Shown: positions 53,801-63,251 of the stretch, in pieces
How the letters are laid out: every line of letters begins with the position of its first letter
Numbering within the stretch: position 1 is the stretch's first letter
DNA from: Corynebacterium endometrii
GTDB lineage: Bacteria; Actinomycetota; Actinomycetes; Mycobacteriales; Mycobacteriaceae
Reading direction: 5' to 3'
Length of the DNA stretch: 64,000 nucleotides
NCBI RefSeq assembly: GCF_004795735.1
Contig: NZ_CP039247.1
Coordinates: 1,550,001 to 1,614,000 of the forward strand
Translations under genes and position numbers: made by a program
Notes under the pieces: model-generated
Database searches by the model: none
What the model saw: only the letters and a program-made list of their open reading frames with translations
Told to the model about the DNA's origin: nothing

Positions 53801-54308
53801 GCTTTAAAACCCCGGCGGCTTCCTCAATGTAGGCGCGGCGATCCTCGGGCTTAGATTCCAGGATCTCCGCTAGTTTGCCCTGACCCACGATGATGTGCAT
53901 CTCACGGCCGATGCCCGAGTCAGACAAAAGCTCCTGAATATCCATGAGGCGGGCCTTGGCGCCATTGATTTCATACTCGCTGGCACCGTCGCGATACATG
54001 CGGCGGGTGACGGAGACTTCCGTGTACTCGATGGGCAGCGCACCGTCATGGTTATCAATGGTTAGCGTAACCTCAGCGCGCCCCAGGGCCCCTCGGTCAC
54101 CGGCGCCGGCGAAGATTACGTCCTGCATCTTACCGCCGCGCAGCGTCTTAGCAGACCCCTCGCCCATCACCCAGGCCAGGGCGTCCACGACGTTGGATTT
54201 TCCGGAGCCGTTCGGCCCCACGACTGCGCAAATGCCCGGCTCAAATTTAAGCGAGGTCGCCGAGGCAAAGGATTTGAATCCTTTGAGCGTCAGCGATTTG
54301 AGGTGCAT
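50808..54308 (-). CDS. smc: Chromosome segregation ATPase SMC
   Basis: Condenses and aligns the chromosome arms with ScpA/ScpB. The 1166-residue protein has the N-terminal Walker A GPNGSGKS (31-38), two long coiled-coil arms, a hinge (about residues 490-640), and the C-terminal signature LLSGGEKS (1050-1057) with Walker B FYVMDEVEAALD (D1079, E1080). ATG 54308. It is separated from acyP by a strong terminator, so it has its own promoter within 54309-54343 or reads through. Confidence 0.97.
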   Translation of the reverse strand: MHLKSLTLKGFKSFASATSLKFEPGICAVVGPNGSGKSNVVDALAWVMGEGSAKTLRGGKMQDVIFAGAGDRGALGRAEVTLTIDNHDGALPIEYTEVSVTRRMYRDGASEYEINGAKARLMDIQELLSDSGIGREMHIIVGQGKLAEILESKPEDRRAYIEEAAGVLKHRRRKEKAQRKLTGMQANLDRLQDLTDELGKQLKPLARQAEAAKRAATVQADLRDARLKLAGDQVVRLRKALEDSQRQAELLAEQVEELTARLEEATGEQLEIEAEQAEVSPRAEAAQKLWFELSTLSERISATQRIAAERAQNVGSQVAYSGQDPEDLEARAQHADEEFEMLTEAAEEAAMRLEAIREEVAAKRQDYEAAEKEHMAQLRAIADRREGVVRLIAAEESLAGQVTAAEAELEHQEETLRSTLARTRAAQAEAEEVADKLAELATEREPLEEAHVRAASESGAAEKRLDQLRDEQRDRERAVYTLRAQIDTLSQTAPETMDLGEGFQPLATYISTKYDVAVTAALGAFAEAQAGEVTEDVVALLEESARTSLIDTAAAEHTWRLDAQLPAGATWLLDEVSLAPEVSAAVNRLLADVVLVNDLSEARSTIDEDPRLRAVTPDGVLVGEGWVEAGHGAKSTVEVTTRIAEAQEELETATQELEELSGTLEGAKIAAEDARVAAASTKAALREHDTQVEAWKRDHQRLLKQHGANKNEHDKAAARATELEVNLDQIRKQLEEARDRLARVDADESPDEPSSALRDEASAALEQVKAMEVEAQLALRSAQDKAGQVAGRGDSLRRQAEHERQAKARHEQAMARRKAQAELASTVARHAQDLAARASSALQRATDERDGLVNQRNLLNSKVATAKQAVSAARNQLDRLTQTAHSSEIARSQAQVRVDEAEAKIVEQLGVSIPDLLRDYTPGDDFVRSEETKRLKQAEKDLNSLGKVNPLALEEYKALEERYTFLSTQLDDVIQARADLNGVIEDVDAQILQLFTDAWKDVEAEFPKVFNTLFPGGEGRLVLTEPDSLLTTGIEVEARPPGKKVKRLSLLSGGEKSLTALAMLVAIFRARPSPFYVMDEVEAALDDVNLRRLIALFEELRKDSQLIVITHQKPTMDVANVLYGVTMRGDGVTRVISQRMTPAGTAPGTEAAAADATRLGVDAPRS

Positions 54309-54343
54309 TCCCAGAAGTTTAGCAACCGCCGTCCCAGTGCATG

Positions 54344-54383
54344 AAAAAGAGCGCTCCCCTCATCGCAGAAAGGGAAACGCTCT
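54344..54383 (-). terminator. Intrinsic terminator after acyP
   Basis: AGAGCG/CGCTCT with an inner TCCC/GGGA stem, followed on the minus strand by TTTTT (54344-54348). It isolates smc from the acyP unit. Confidence 0.85.
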
Positions 54384-54427
54384 AGTTAACGCCAACGCCA
54401 AGCCGCCCCGGCGGCCCCGCGCAGGTG

Positions 54428-54712
54428 TTAGCGCTCGATGAAGCCGGACTCGCCCTTGGGACCGGCCCACTGCTCCACCACCAGGTCTACGGAACCAGGA
54501 CGGCGGGTAGTGGAGGGCTGCTCCTTTAGCAAGGCGAGGAGCGATTCGCAGTCAGATCTTTCACCTTCGGCTATGACCTGGACGCGGCCGTCGGAAAGAT
54601 TGGTAGCGTGGCCTGCAAGCCCCAGCTCCAGGGCACGGGAGCGCGTCCACCAACGAAACCCCACTCCTTGGACATGGCCATGCACGAATGCGGTCATCCG
54701 TACCTTAGACAC
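54428..54712 (-). CDS. acyP: Acylphosphatase
   Basis: Hydrolyses acyl phosphates in the cytoplasm. The 94-residue protein has the family loop HVQGVGFRWW with catalytic R20 and GHATNLSDGRV with catalytic N38. The GTG at 54712 overlaps the end of the upstream symporter gene by 8 bp, so it is probably translated by coupling. acyP next to smc is a common actinobacterial arrangement. Confidence 0.94.
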   Translation of the reverse strand: MSKVRMTAFVHGHVQGVGFRWWTRSRALELGLAGHATNLSDGRVQVIAEGERSDCESLLALLKEQPSTTRRPGSVDLVVEQWAGPKGESGFIER

Positions 54713-56228
54713 TCAGACCACCCTGCTCATTGTCCTCACCGGCGCGGCGAGCGGCCCGCACGGTTACGCGATCTTCGGCGCTACGGCGGGTAACCGGGTC
54801 AGAGCCGTCCCAGAACTCAATGTTTTTAACCTCAGGCAGCATGTCACGGTGGAAGACAGGATCCACGCCGGCCCTGCGCTGTTCGTTGTAGTTCTTGAGC
54901 AGCTTGATGGCAATACCGGCCATAGGAGCAATCGCGATGATGTTAATAAACACCATGGACGCCGCGAACATGTCACCCATGGACCAGACCAGAGGAACCG
55001 AACCAATGGCGCCGAAGAACACGAAGCCCAGAACTATGACGCGGAAGATGTTGATGACAGTCTTGGACTTGGTCAGGTACTCCACGTTGGCCTGCGCCAA
55101 GTAGTAATTGCCCAAGATGGAGGAGAACGCGAGGAAGAACAGGATAAAGGTGACGAAGTGGATGGCCCAATCACCCACGGAATCGGCCAGCGCGAACTGG
55201 GTCAGGGAGACGCCTTGTTGTTCCTCACCGTAGGTCACTGCTGGCCCCAGCAGGATGATAAAGCTCGTGATTGAGCAAACCACCAAGGTATCAAAATATA
55301 CGCCCAAGGTCTGAACCAGACCCTGCTTGACTGGGTGGGAGACGGTTGCGGTTGCCGCGGCGTTCGGCGCGGAACCCATACCGGCCTCATTGGAAAACAG
55401 GCCGCGGCGCATGCCCTGGGAGAATGCGAACCACAAGGTGGCGCCGGCAATTTCCTTAAAGCCCAGCGCATGGCCCACGATGGCGCTAATCATGCCCGGG
55501 ATTTCATTGATGTTCAGGATTATAACCACGACGCCCATGATGATGTACGCGCCGGCCATGAAGGGCACAATCACGTTGGTAGCGTTAGCGATACGCTGCA
55601 CGCCGCCAAAGATGACGATGGCGGTTAGGATGACCATGGCAATGCCGATGCCGACTTTCAGCCCCATGGAGTCATTGTTGAGGGACGCTCCCACGGACTC
55701 AACAATGGAGTTGGTCTGGATGGCGTTGTAGACAAAGCCGTAGGTAACGGGCAGGAAGATGGCGAAGATGACTGCCAATGGCTTCCAGCCTAGGCCGCGG
55801 GTCATGTAGTACGCCGGGCCGCCGTGGTAATTTCCGTCTTCATCCTTGGTCTTAAACAGCTGTGCCAAGGTGGATTCCACGAAGGAGGTCGCGCCGCCAA
55901 CGAGGGCGATGACCCACATCCAGAACACGGCACCCGGGCCGCCGACGGAAATGGCTACCGCCACGCCGGCCACGTTGCCTGTGCCCACGCGGGCGGCGGC
56001 GGAGATGGTAAAAGCCTTGAAGGCTGAGATTCCGCCATACTCAGCATCCTTGTCCGCGCCAGCGCCGGATGGTGACTCCGTGATGGCCTTGAACATGTCC
56101 GGCAGCATGCGGATCTGAACCAAGAGGGTGCGGATACCAAAGTAGGCACCCGCGGCAAGGAGGAGCCACGGGACTCCAGTCCATAAGAAGTCACTTACTC
56201 CAGTGACTATGTTTTCAAGTGTTTCCAT
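54705..56228 (-). CDS. Sodium:alanine symporter (AGCS family)
   Basis: Imports alanine or glycine with Na+. The 507-residue protein has about 10-11 membrane helices and the AGCS signatures: ARVGTGNVAGVAVAI near residue 85, WMWVIALVGGATSFVE, and FSNEAGMGSAPNAAA in the middle. The last 50 residues are a polar cytoplasmic tail. ATG 56228. It lies between mutM and acyP; I do not recall this insertion in C. glutamicum. The exact substrate is not shown by sequence. Confidence 0.9.
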   Translation of the reverse strand: METLENIVTGVSDFLWTGVPWLLLAAGAYFGIRTLLVQIRMLPDMFKAITESPSGAGADKDAEYGGISAFKAFTISAAARVGTGNVAGVAVAISVGGPGAVFWMWVIALVGGATSFVESTLAQLFKTKDEDGNYHGGPAYYMTRGLGWKPLAVIFAIFLPVTYGFVYNAIQTNSIVESVGASLNNDSMGLKVGIGIAMVILTAIVIFGGVQRIANATNVIVPFMAGAYIIMGVVVIILNINEIPGMISAIVGHALGFKEIAGATLWFAFSQGMRRGLFSNEAGMGSAPNAAATATVSHPVKQGLVQTLGVYFDTLVVCSITSFIILLGPAVTYGEEQQGVSLTQFALADSVGDWAIHFVTFILFFLAFSSILGNYYLAQANVEYLTKSKTVINIFRVIVLGFVFFGAIGSVPLVWSMGDMFAASMVFINIIAIAPMAGIAIKLLKNYNEQRRAGVDPVFHRDMLPEVKNIEFWDGSDPVTRRSAEDRVTVRAARRAGEDNEQGGLSV

Positions 56229-56292
56229 GGGATATCAGCCTATGGCACGGCACACACTCCGGCCCAATTCGGGGCCACCATACAATCCGGGG

Positions 56293-57156
56293 TTACAGAC
56301 CTCCCGGCGGTCTGATGCTGGGTTTAAACGTCTGACACTGCGGGCACAGATGTGTGGAGCGCCCGGAAATGACCATGCGTTCCATCGCCGTGTTGCACCT
56401 GTGACAAGGTAAACCCGTGCGTCCATACGCGTTGAGTGAGCGCGAGAAATACCCGGATTCGCCGTTGACGTTGACGTAGAGCGAATCGAAACTGGTCCCG
56501 CCCTGTTCCAGGGCCCTATTCATGACCTCGGCGGCCCTGCGGATAAGGGTTAGCGCATCGGATTGCCTCAGCGTCGATGCGCGCTTCTTGGGGTGAATTC
56601 CGGCGGCCCACAGGGCCTCGTCGGCATAGATATTGCCCACGCCGGATAGGACGGTCTGATCCAGCAGCACGGATTTAATCGGGCCCCTCTTCGCACGGAT
56701 GCGCCTCGCCGCGGCCGCCTCGTCGAAATCAGCCTCCAACGGGTCTGGCGCTATGTGCGCCATGGTGGACCAGGGCGCGTAAAGCCAGCGGCCAAAGGTG
56801 CGCTGATCGATAAAGGTCACCGTCAGCGGGTCACCGCTGGGAGTGTGCAGGCGTGCAGTAAGGCGCACGTGCTTGGAATCCGTATCGCCTATTCGTATTT
56901 GGCCGGACATGCCTAGGTGAATAAACAACACGTCCCTCAGGGGATCCTGGTGGTCCTCGTGCTCAAATTCCAACCACATGAACTTGCCCCGGCGCGCCAC
57001 GTGGGAAACGGTTTGCCCACGCAATAGGGCACCTAGGGGTTCAAGTTGTCCGCGGTTGGCGCGGGGATTGTGGACCGTCACCGCGTCAAACGTTGCGCCG
57101 CCTATGTAGCGGGCGAGGCCGCGGCGGACTACTTCCACCTCTGGTAACTCAGGCAT
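56293..57156 (-). CDS. mutM: Formamidopyrimidine-DNA glycosylase
   Basis: Removes 8-oxoguanine and formamidopyrimidine from DNA and cuts the abasic site. The 287-residue protein has the catalytic N-terminal PELPEVE (Pro2, Glu3), the helix-two-turn-helix with VGNIYADEALW, and a C-terminal zinc finger with CHRC and CPQC. ATG 57156 lies 26 bp after the rnc stop, so the rnc-mutM pair is probably one transcript, an order shared by many actinobacteria. Confidence 0.96.
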   Translation of the reverse strand: MPELPEVEVVRRGLARYIGGATFDAVTVHNPRANRGQLEPLGALLRGQTVSHVARRGKFMWLEFEHEDHQDPLRDVLFIHLGMSGQIRIGDTDSKHVRLTARLHTPSGDPLTVTFIDQRTFGRWLYAPWSTMAHIAPDPLEADFDEAAAARRIRAKRGPIKSVLLDQTVLSGVGNIYADEALWAAGIHPKKRASTLRQSDALTLIRRAAEVMNRALEQGGTSFDSLYVNVNGESGYFSRSLNAYGRTGLPCHRCNTAMERMVISGRSTHLCPQCQTFKPSIRPPGGL

Positions 57157-57182
57157 TTCGGGCAGCTATCGCTAGAAAAGGG

Positions 57183-57956
57183 TTATTTCGTCCAGGTATC
57201 AACAGTCCCGCGCACCAGCTGAGGGGTCTTTTTGAGCTTGGCGCAGGCTTGTTCCGCGGCTTCCTGCTCGGCGAGCTTCTTGTTATGCCCGGTGCCGGCG
57301 CCCAGGTCATGGCCCGCCACCGTGGCGGTGGCGCTAAATACCTGGTCGTGCTCGGGGCCCGTGGAGGTGGAGGTGTAGACCGGCATGGGCGCACGCAGTT
57401 CGGCGCACAGTTCCTGGAGGTTTGTCTTCCAGTCGAGGTGGCGGCCGGAAACGGTGGCGTTATCAATCTTGTACTTAAACAGGCGCAGGATAACGTCACG
57501 GGCCTGCTCGAATCCGTGCTGGCGGTAGATCGCCCCAAAGATCGCTTCGGTGGTGTCAGCCAGGATGGAATCCTTATCATGTCCCCCCGTGGACTGCTCG
57601 CCCTTGCCCAGCAGGATGTGGGGGCCAAGATTAATCTCGCGTGCGATATCCGCAAGGCCGTAGCGGGAGACGATGGACGCGCGCATCTTTGATACGTCCG
57701 ATTCCGGACGTGACGGGTACTGCGTATAAAGCTGAGAGGCCACGGACAGCCCCAGCACGGCATCGCCTAGAAACTCTAGGCGTTCATTGTTGGGAAGCGT
57801 GCCATTTTCATTGGCGAATGAGCGGTGGGTTAGGGCCAAGCACAGCAGCTCCGGGGCAATTTCGACGCCCAAGACCTGGAGCAGTGGCGCGTGATCCACG
57901 GCTTCGAAAGCCTGCTTCAGGGACTCCTCGCCGGTCAGCTTCTTTTTGCGGCTCAC
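57183..57956 (-). CDS. rnc: Ribonuclease III
   Basis: Cuts double-stranded RNA in rRNA maturation and mRNA decay. The 257-residue protein has the RNase III signature NERLEFLGDAVLG (E61, D65), the second acidic pair near DTTEAIFGAIY, and a C-terminal double-stranded RNA-binding domain. GTG 57956 overlaps the DUF177 stop (GTGA), so translation is coupled. Confidence 0.96.
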   Translation of the reverse strand: MSRKKKLTGEESLKQAFEAVDHAPLLQVLGVEIAPELLCLALTHRSFANENGTLPNNERLEFLGDAVLGLSVASQLYTQYPSRPESDVSKMRASIVSRYGLADIAREINLGPHILLGKGEQSTGGHDKDSILADTTEAIFGAIYRQHGFEQARDVILRLFKYKIDNATVSGRHLDWKTNLQELCAELRAPMPVYTSTSTGPEHDQVFSATATVAGHDLGAGTGHNKKLAEQEAAEQACAKLKKTPQLVRGTVDTWTK

Positions 57957-58504
57957 AGGAACTTCTCCAATCCGCTCCAGCGTGGATCCACCTTGCTCTC
58001 CTCCGCTTCGCCTTCCCCGGAGATGCCCGTGGTCACGCCTTCCGGCTCATCAATCTCACAGCCGCCCTCGCATACCGGCGCGAACGGCAGGCTCAAGCCC
58101 GCCTCATCGATGACGGTCTGCAGCAGATCGAGCTGATCGTTGTCAATCAATGGGGTCTCATCTCCAGAGCCCTTGTCCTCATCGTCTGCCGCATCACCGG
58201 TGATAAAATCCTCATCTGCGGCAAAAACTTGGGAGACGTGCAGGTCCAATTCGCGCTTCAAGGGTTCCAGGCACCGTGAGCATTCCCCTTGTAGCTCTCC
58301 ACGCAGGTCAGCGTCGACCATGATGGCGCCGCCCAATGGCGTCAGGGTAGCGTCTACCGTCAATTCCCCTCCCTCAGGGATGGCAATCATCTCTACGCCG
58401 ATGCGCTCCGGCGCCGGGCCAGTCTGCGTGCGTTGAAGGGGCATTCCATCTGCGTCTGGTCCTCGAAGGAGGGACGCAACGTTGAAAATCAATGGGTTAG
58501 TCAT
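57953..58504 (-). CDS. DUF177/YceD family protein
   Basis: A 183-residue acidic protein. In plants and some bacteria YceD relatives help 23S rRNA accumulation; here the role is not proven. The first half is a beta-rich domain; the CSRCLEPL and CEGGCEID cysteine pairs of the family are present, with an acidic loop between them. ATG 58504 is chosen because TNPLIFNVASLLR is the conserved start; the open frame to 58729 crosses a divergent promoter. No rpmF follows, unlike many bacteria. Confidence 0.88.
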   Translation of the reverse strand: MTNPLIFNVASLLRGPDADGMPLQRTQTGPAPERIGVEMIAIPEGGELTVDATLTPLGGAIMVDADLRGELQGECSRCLEPLKRELDLHVSQVFAADEDFITGDAADDEDKGSGDETPLIDNDQLDLLQTVIDEAGLSLPFAPVCEGGCEIDEPEGVTTGISGEGEAEESKVDPRWSGLEKFL

Positions 58505-58695
58505 ATCGGTCAATAGCCTACCCCGGGTAGGTTCCCTTCGGCTATCTCGGAGCCACGCTGTCAACAAGCCCAGAGCCTTCGCGTAACCTAGCAGCGGCAT
58601 GCCGCGCGCTACGCCCGCCTGTACGGCGGCTGTCAAGAGCTTTACGAGCGCATAACGCTTCGCGCCCACACGTGGGTTCTTTGCCCCTGGGCTCT

Positions 58696-58701
58696 TACAG
58701 T
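58696..58701 (+). promoter_or_regulatory. Putative -10 of the membrane protein gene at 58709
   Basis: TACAGT, 7 nt before the ATG at 58709; it suggests a leaderless mRNA. The roughly 190 bp between this gene and the DUF177 gene show no other feature. Confidence 0.45.
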
Positions 58702-58708
58702 GGGGTGC

Positions 58709-59305
58709 ATGGATTGGGAGATGGTGCACTTTGAAGAAGGGGCGGCCGCCATAGCCGCCGCGGCTCTGATCCTGCCTCCACTCGCGCTGTGCCTTGCCTC
58801 GCTAGGCTTAATGCGCACGGTAGATAACGCTCATCCCCCCTTCAACGGGCCCTTCGATGACAACACGGGTCTGCGGCTGCGGCACGTAGCGGTGTGGTCT
58901 TTTGGCACGGGTTCCGTCATTGGTGCCGGTACCGTTTTTCCGGTCAATTTCGAGGTGGCCGTTATGGCCGGGTGCGTGACCATGTCCATTGTGGCGGGAA
59001 TCATCACCTGGAACGCTCGGAAGGCCTACGCCGGCGCACTGATGGCCGTGGCGTTTCTAGGCTTAGGCGCAACGGTGGTGGAACTGACCCTCATGGTCTT
59101 AGTTGCCTTAGGCGGCGGCAATTTTATCACCGCGGAACAGGCGGCGGGACTCGGCGCGATGTGGCTGCTCTACGGGGTACCCAGCCTCGTGAGCGGGCTC
59201 ATCGTGGCGTTTATCTCCACGCGCTCGCAGGTAACTGAGGCCGATGCGGTAGCAGAGCGTCAGCGCGCCCTGGATAGTGGCAATCGGCCATCACCCACAC
59301 CCTAG
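58709..59305 (+). CDS. Uncharacterised small membrane protein
   Basis: A 198-residue protein with about five hydrophobic segments; I do not recognise the family. After a first helix (about residues 12-35) there is a polar loop with DNAHPPFNGPFDDNTG, then four closely spaced helices and a short charged tail with a run of AVAERQRALDSG. ATG 58709 is used; GTG 58700 is possible. Codon use resembles the neighbours, so there is no sign of transfer. It is the only plus-strand gene between 36 kb and 61 kb, converging on the DivIVA-like gene. Confidence 0.65.
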   Translation: MDWEMVHFEEGAAAIAAAALILPPLALCLASLGLMRTVDNAHPPFNGPFDDNTGLRLRHVAVWSFGTGSVIGAGTVFPVNFEVAVMAGCVTMSIVAGIITWNARKAYAGALMAVAFLGLGATVVELTLMVLVALGGGNFITAEQAAGLGAMWLLYGVPSLVSGLIVAFISTRSQVTEADAVAERQRALDSGNRPSPTP

Positions 59306-59338
59306 AATGCCACCCCCGGCGGGGCCCGGGTATTAAAG

Positions 59339-59382
59339 AGGCGGCCGCGCCGGGAATCCCCACTTCCCCGTCGCGGCCGCCT
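59339..59382. terminator. Bidirectional terminator between the membrane protein and DivIVA-like genes
   Basis: AGGCGGCCGCG (59339-59349) and CGCGGCCGCCT (59372-59382) form a perfect 11-bp GC-rich stem between convergent genes. Confidence 0.8.
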
Positions 59383-59432
59383 TCGGGTTTCAGAGCGCAG
59401 TACTTAACTTCTGCTCGTCCAAGCCGCTCGCT

Positions 59433-60149
59433 TTACTGCTCGTAACCGCGCGGGGTGTAACCGCCGCGCTCGGGGCGATGGCGTGGGACACCGGATGCGG
59501 CACCCGCGCCGCGACGCAGGGCGGTGCGATCAGAGGACACGGTGCGCAGCAGGCCGCCCAGCGTCTCTTCGAATTCGGCAAGTTTGGAATCCACGAATTC
59601 ATCGCATTCGGTCCGCAGACGGTTGGACTCGGTGTGCGCCGTATCCACGATGCGGTGGGCCTCCTCATTGGAGCGGCGAACTACCTCAGACTCAGAAACC
59701 AGGCGCTCCTGCTCTGCCTGGCCGTCAGCCACGGCGCGCTCATAGGAGGCGTTGCCCTCAGCAATGGTCCGCTCTGCCTGGGCCTGAGCGTCCTCCACCA
59801 TAGCGGTGGAGTCAGCATGCGCCTTGGCCATAATCGCCTCAGCGCGGCGAGTAGCGTCCTCTACCATCGCGGCGGCGTCAGCCTCCGCGCGGGCCATAAT
59901 CTCATCCGCCTGAGCGCTGGAATCAGCAATAGTTTGATCCGCGCGCTCTTCTGCCCCACGGATAATCTCATCCTGCTTGTCTAAAACATCCTGAGCGTCA
60001 TCGACCTCCACCGGCAGCGCGTTGCGCAGGTCATCCAGGATGGCCAGCATCTCATTGCGAGGCACTACGCAATTAGAAGTCATAGGGACACTTCGGCCGT
60101 GTTCAACGGTGCGGTTCAATTCATCAAGACACTCAAATACGCGGTACAT
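59433..60149 (-). CDS. DivIVA-like coiled-coil protein (Rv2927c-like)
   Basis: A 238-residue soluble protein. The N-terminal 40 residues hold MYRVFECLDELNRTVE; from about 60 to 190 it is a long coiled coil built of repeating Ala- and Glu-rich units such as AMVEDA and ADEIMARAEA. The tail is basic with Gly, Arg and Tyr. The mycobacterial homologue Rv2927c is uncharacterised; DivIVA-type proteins scaffold polar growth, so a cell-envelope or division role is possible. ATG 60149 has TAAGAT 7 nt upstream (leaderless). The open frame to 60218 is not conserved. Confidence 0.8.
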   Translation of the reverse strand: MYRVFECLDELNRTVEHGRSVPMTSNCVVPRNEMLAILDDLRNALPVEVDDAQDVLDKQDEIIRGAEERADQTIADSSAQADEIMARAEADAAAMVEDATRRAEAIMAKAHADSTAMVEDAQAQAERTIAEGNASYERAVADGQAEQERLVSESEVVRRSNEEAHRIVDTAHTESNRLRTECDEFVDSKLAEFEETLGGLLRTVSSDRTALRRGAGAASGVPRHRPERGGYTPRGYEQ

Positions 60150-60156
60150 AGGGCAA

Positions 60157-60162
60157 ATCTTA
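60157..60162 (-). promoter_or_regulatory. Putative -10 of the DivIVA-like gene
   Basis: TAAGAT on the minus strand, 7 nt before the ATG at 60149. No ribosome-binding site is present. Confidence 0.5.
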
Positions 60163-60398
60163 AAGGCGTTTGCTGCGGCAGTGAGGTTCCCACGCATGCC
60201 ACCGCTAAATTTTCTCAACTTCTACTTGAGGGTCAGACAAGCCGGGCCCACGCTGCAACTCCCCCGCCCTATGCCGCAGCCGCCGCCAAGGAGCTTCTTC
60301 GCAAAGAGTACGGCGACCGCGGCCGCTTCCAGCCAGGTCACGATGGGCCCCGTGTGCGGGGCCAGGGATGGCCGCCGGCCATTCCACCGCGCCGAAAA

Positions 60399-60448
60399 GC
60401 CCCTCCCCGCATGAGGATTCATTCAAGGAACCTCATGCGCGAAGGGGC
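60399..60448 (-). terminator. Intrinsic terminator of gdhA
   Basis: A perfect 9-bp stem (60408-60416 with 60431-60439) inside an outer GCCCCT/AGGGGC stem, followed on the minus strand by TTTTC. The gap from here to 60163 shows no gene. Confidence 0.85.
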
Positions 60449-60483
60449 CGCACGTCCCAAGCCCAAGGCTTAGGGGCTAGGAC

Positions 60484-61839
<1,356 letters not shown>

Positions 61840-61898
61840 TTAAGGCCCCACTGAGGCAAAAGATCTAAAGAACCCCGCCGCACATATAAGCCACTGGC

Positions 61899-61911
61899 TG
61901 CATAATATGCA
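61899..61911. promoter_or_regulatory. Palindrome in the gdhA upstream region
   Basis: TGCATA-A-TATGCA, perfect 6-bp arms, 69-81 bp before the gdhA start. It may be an operator or include a -10 (TATTAT on the minus strand). Confidence 0.4.
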
Positions 61912-61956
61912 CTCGAGGTATAATTCCTGCGCATAAGAGTCTTCACTCATTGATGC

Positions 61957-61966
61957 AACTTTGCAA
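61957..61966. promoter_or_regulatory. RamB-like box between gdhA and the glycerate kinase gene
   Basis: AACTTTGCAA, matching the core of the RamB motif as I recall it from C. glutamicum. It lies 60-70 bp before the glycerate kinase start. Confidence 0.4.
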
Positions 61967-62013
61967 CCCTTTTATGCGGTGATCCAGACCACTATTGGAA
62001 TTGGGTGTCACAG

Positions 62014-62019
62014 TATAAT
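62014..62019 (+). promoter_or_regulatory. -10 of the glycerate kinase gene
   Basis: A perfect TATAAT, 7 nt before the ATG at 62027, so the mRNA is probably leaderless. No good -35 is seen. Confidence 0.6.
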
Positions 62020-62026
62020 GAGCGGC

Positions 62027-63154
62027 ATGCATATTATCGTCGCGCCCGATTCCTTCAAGGGAACCGCCACCGCACCAGAGGCCGCAGCCGGCATTGCCGC
62101 GGGCATTCGTGAAGCCCTCCCCGAAGCAAAAGTCACCACGCTCGCTTTAGCCGACGGCGGCGAGGGGACCTCGGAAGCAGTAGCCAGCGTCCTGGCCACC
62201 GCCGGGCACCGAATTGAAAAGGTAACCCTGCCCACCGTGGACGCCCTAGGAAGGTTGACGGAGGCGACCTATTATCTTGACCGCGATGACAACACCGCCT
62301 ACATCGATGTGGCCGCCGCCTCCGGCCTGCCTGCCGTGGCGGACGGCCCCGACGCCCTGCATTCTGACACCTACGGGACGGGCGTTCTTATCGCCGACGC
62401 CGAATCCAAAGGCGCCAAGCGCATTGTCCTGGGCCTAGGGGGCTCCGCCACGACCGACGGAGGCACCGGCATCCTGACCGCCCTGGGCGCCGCGGCCCAC
62501 GATTCCCGCGGCTACGCCCTGCCCAAGGGCGGCGCTCCCCTGGTGCACCTGGACCACATTGACACGGTGCAGCTCAACATGAAGGCGGCAATGCTGGATT
62601 TTGTCCTTCTGTGTGACACCCGCTGCACCGCGGCCCGCTCGGCGATCATGTACGGCCCCCAGAAAGGCGCGTCGCAGCAGGAAGTGGCATTACTGACCGG
62701 CGCCTTACAGCGCCTGTGTGAGGTAACCGGGATTGATCCAGAGACCGAATCCTTCGGCGCCGCCGGCGCGATTCCAGTTGGCCTGACCTGGGTATCTGAG
62801 ACCCTGTGGGGCACCCGGGACCACGTCGCCGTTCGCTCTGGCGCGGAATTCATCGCCGATGCCATGAACCTCGATGATCGCCTAGCCACCGCGGACCTCA
62901 TCATCACGGGTGAAGGCGGCTTCGATGAGCAGTCCCTGACCGGAAAGGTGGTGGGCACCATCGCCGATAAGGCCGCGGCCGCGGGAGTTCAGCTTGGCGT
63001 CGTGGCGGGCCGCTTTGATGACTCCGCCGAGCTTCCGGCCGGAACGCTGTCAGCGGAACTCATCTCCCTGCGCGAATCCGAATCCCAGCCTATGCCCGCG
63101 CAGTTGCGCGCGGCCGGCAAGGCGATTGCAAAGCAGCTCTCCGCGCGAGGCTAA
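62027..63154 (+). CDS. glxK: Glycerate kinase
   Basis: Phosphorylates D-glycerate with ATP, linking glyoxylate or glycolate use to glycolysis. The 375-residue protein (ATG 62027) is the GarK/GlxK type, with HIIVAPDSFKGTATAPEAA at the start, LADGGEGTSEA, the LGLGGSATTDGG motif, and ITGEGGFDEQSLTGKVVG near the end. ATG 62018 would also fit, but the TATAAT then overlaps it. It is divergent from gdhA and transcribed alone. The symbol glxK is by family similarity. Confidence 0.92.
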   Translation: MHIIVAPDSFKGTATAPEAAAGIAAGIREALPEAKVTTLALADGGEGTSEAVASVLATAGHRIEKVTLPTVDALGRLTEATYYLDRDDNTAYIDVAAASGLPAVADGPDALHSDTYGTGVLIADAESKGAKRIVLGLGGSATTDGGTGILTALGAAAHDSRGYALPKGGAPLVHLDHIDTVQLNMKAAMLDFVLLCDTRCTAARSAIMYGPQKGASQQEVALLTGALQRLCEVTGIDPETESFGAAGAIPVGLTWVSETLWGTRDHVAVRSGAEFIADAMNLDDRLATADLIITGEGGFDEQSLTGKVVGTIADKAAAAGVQLGVVAGRFDDSAELPAGTLSAELISLRESESQPMPAQLRAAGKAIAKQLSARG

Positions 63155-63193
63155 CCCACTGGCCCGCACCGGGCCACGATTTATTCGCACAGC

Positions 63194-63243
63194 ACAGCGC
63201 CCGTCTACCTCACCGCATTGGAGGTAAACGGGCGCTGTTTTTA
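63194..63243. terminator. Bidirectional terminator between glxK and metS
   Basis: ACAGCGCCCGT (63194-63204) pairs with ACGGGCGCTGT (63228-63238), plus inner TACCTC/GAGGTA, then a T6 run in the plus direction. It lies between convergent genes. Confidence 0.92.
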
Positions 63244-63251
63244 TGCGTTGC

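Noticed and set aside
61976..61995. GlxR-like site (GGTGA-N6-CCACT) before glxK
   Set aside because: Arms match the GlxR consensus poorly; only a few of ten positions fit.
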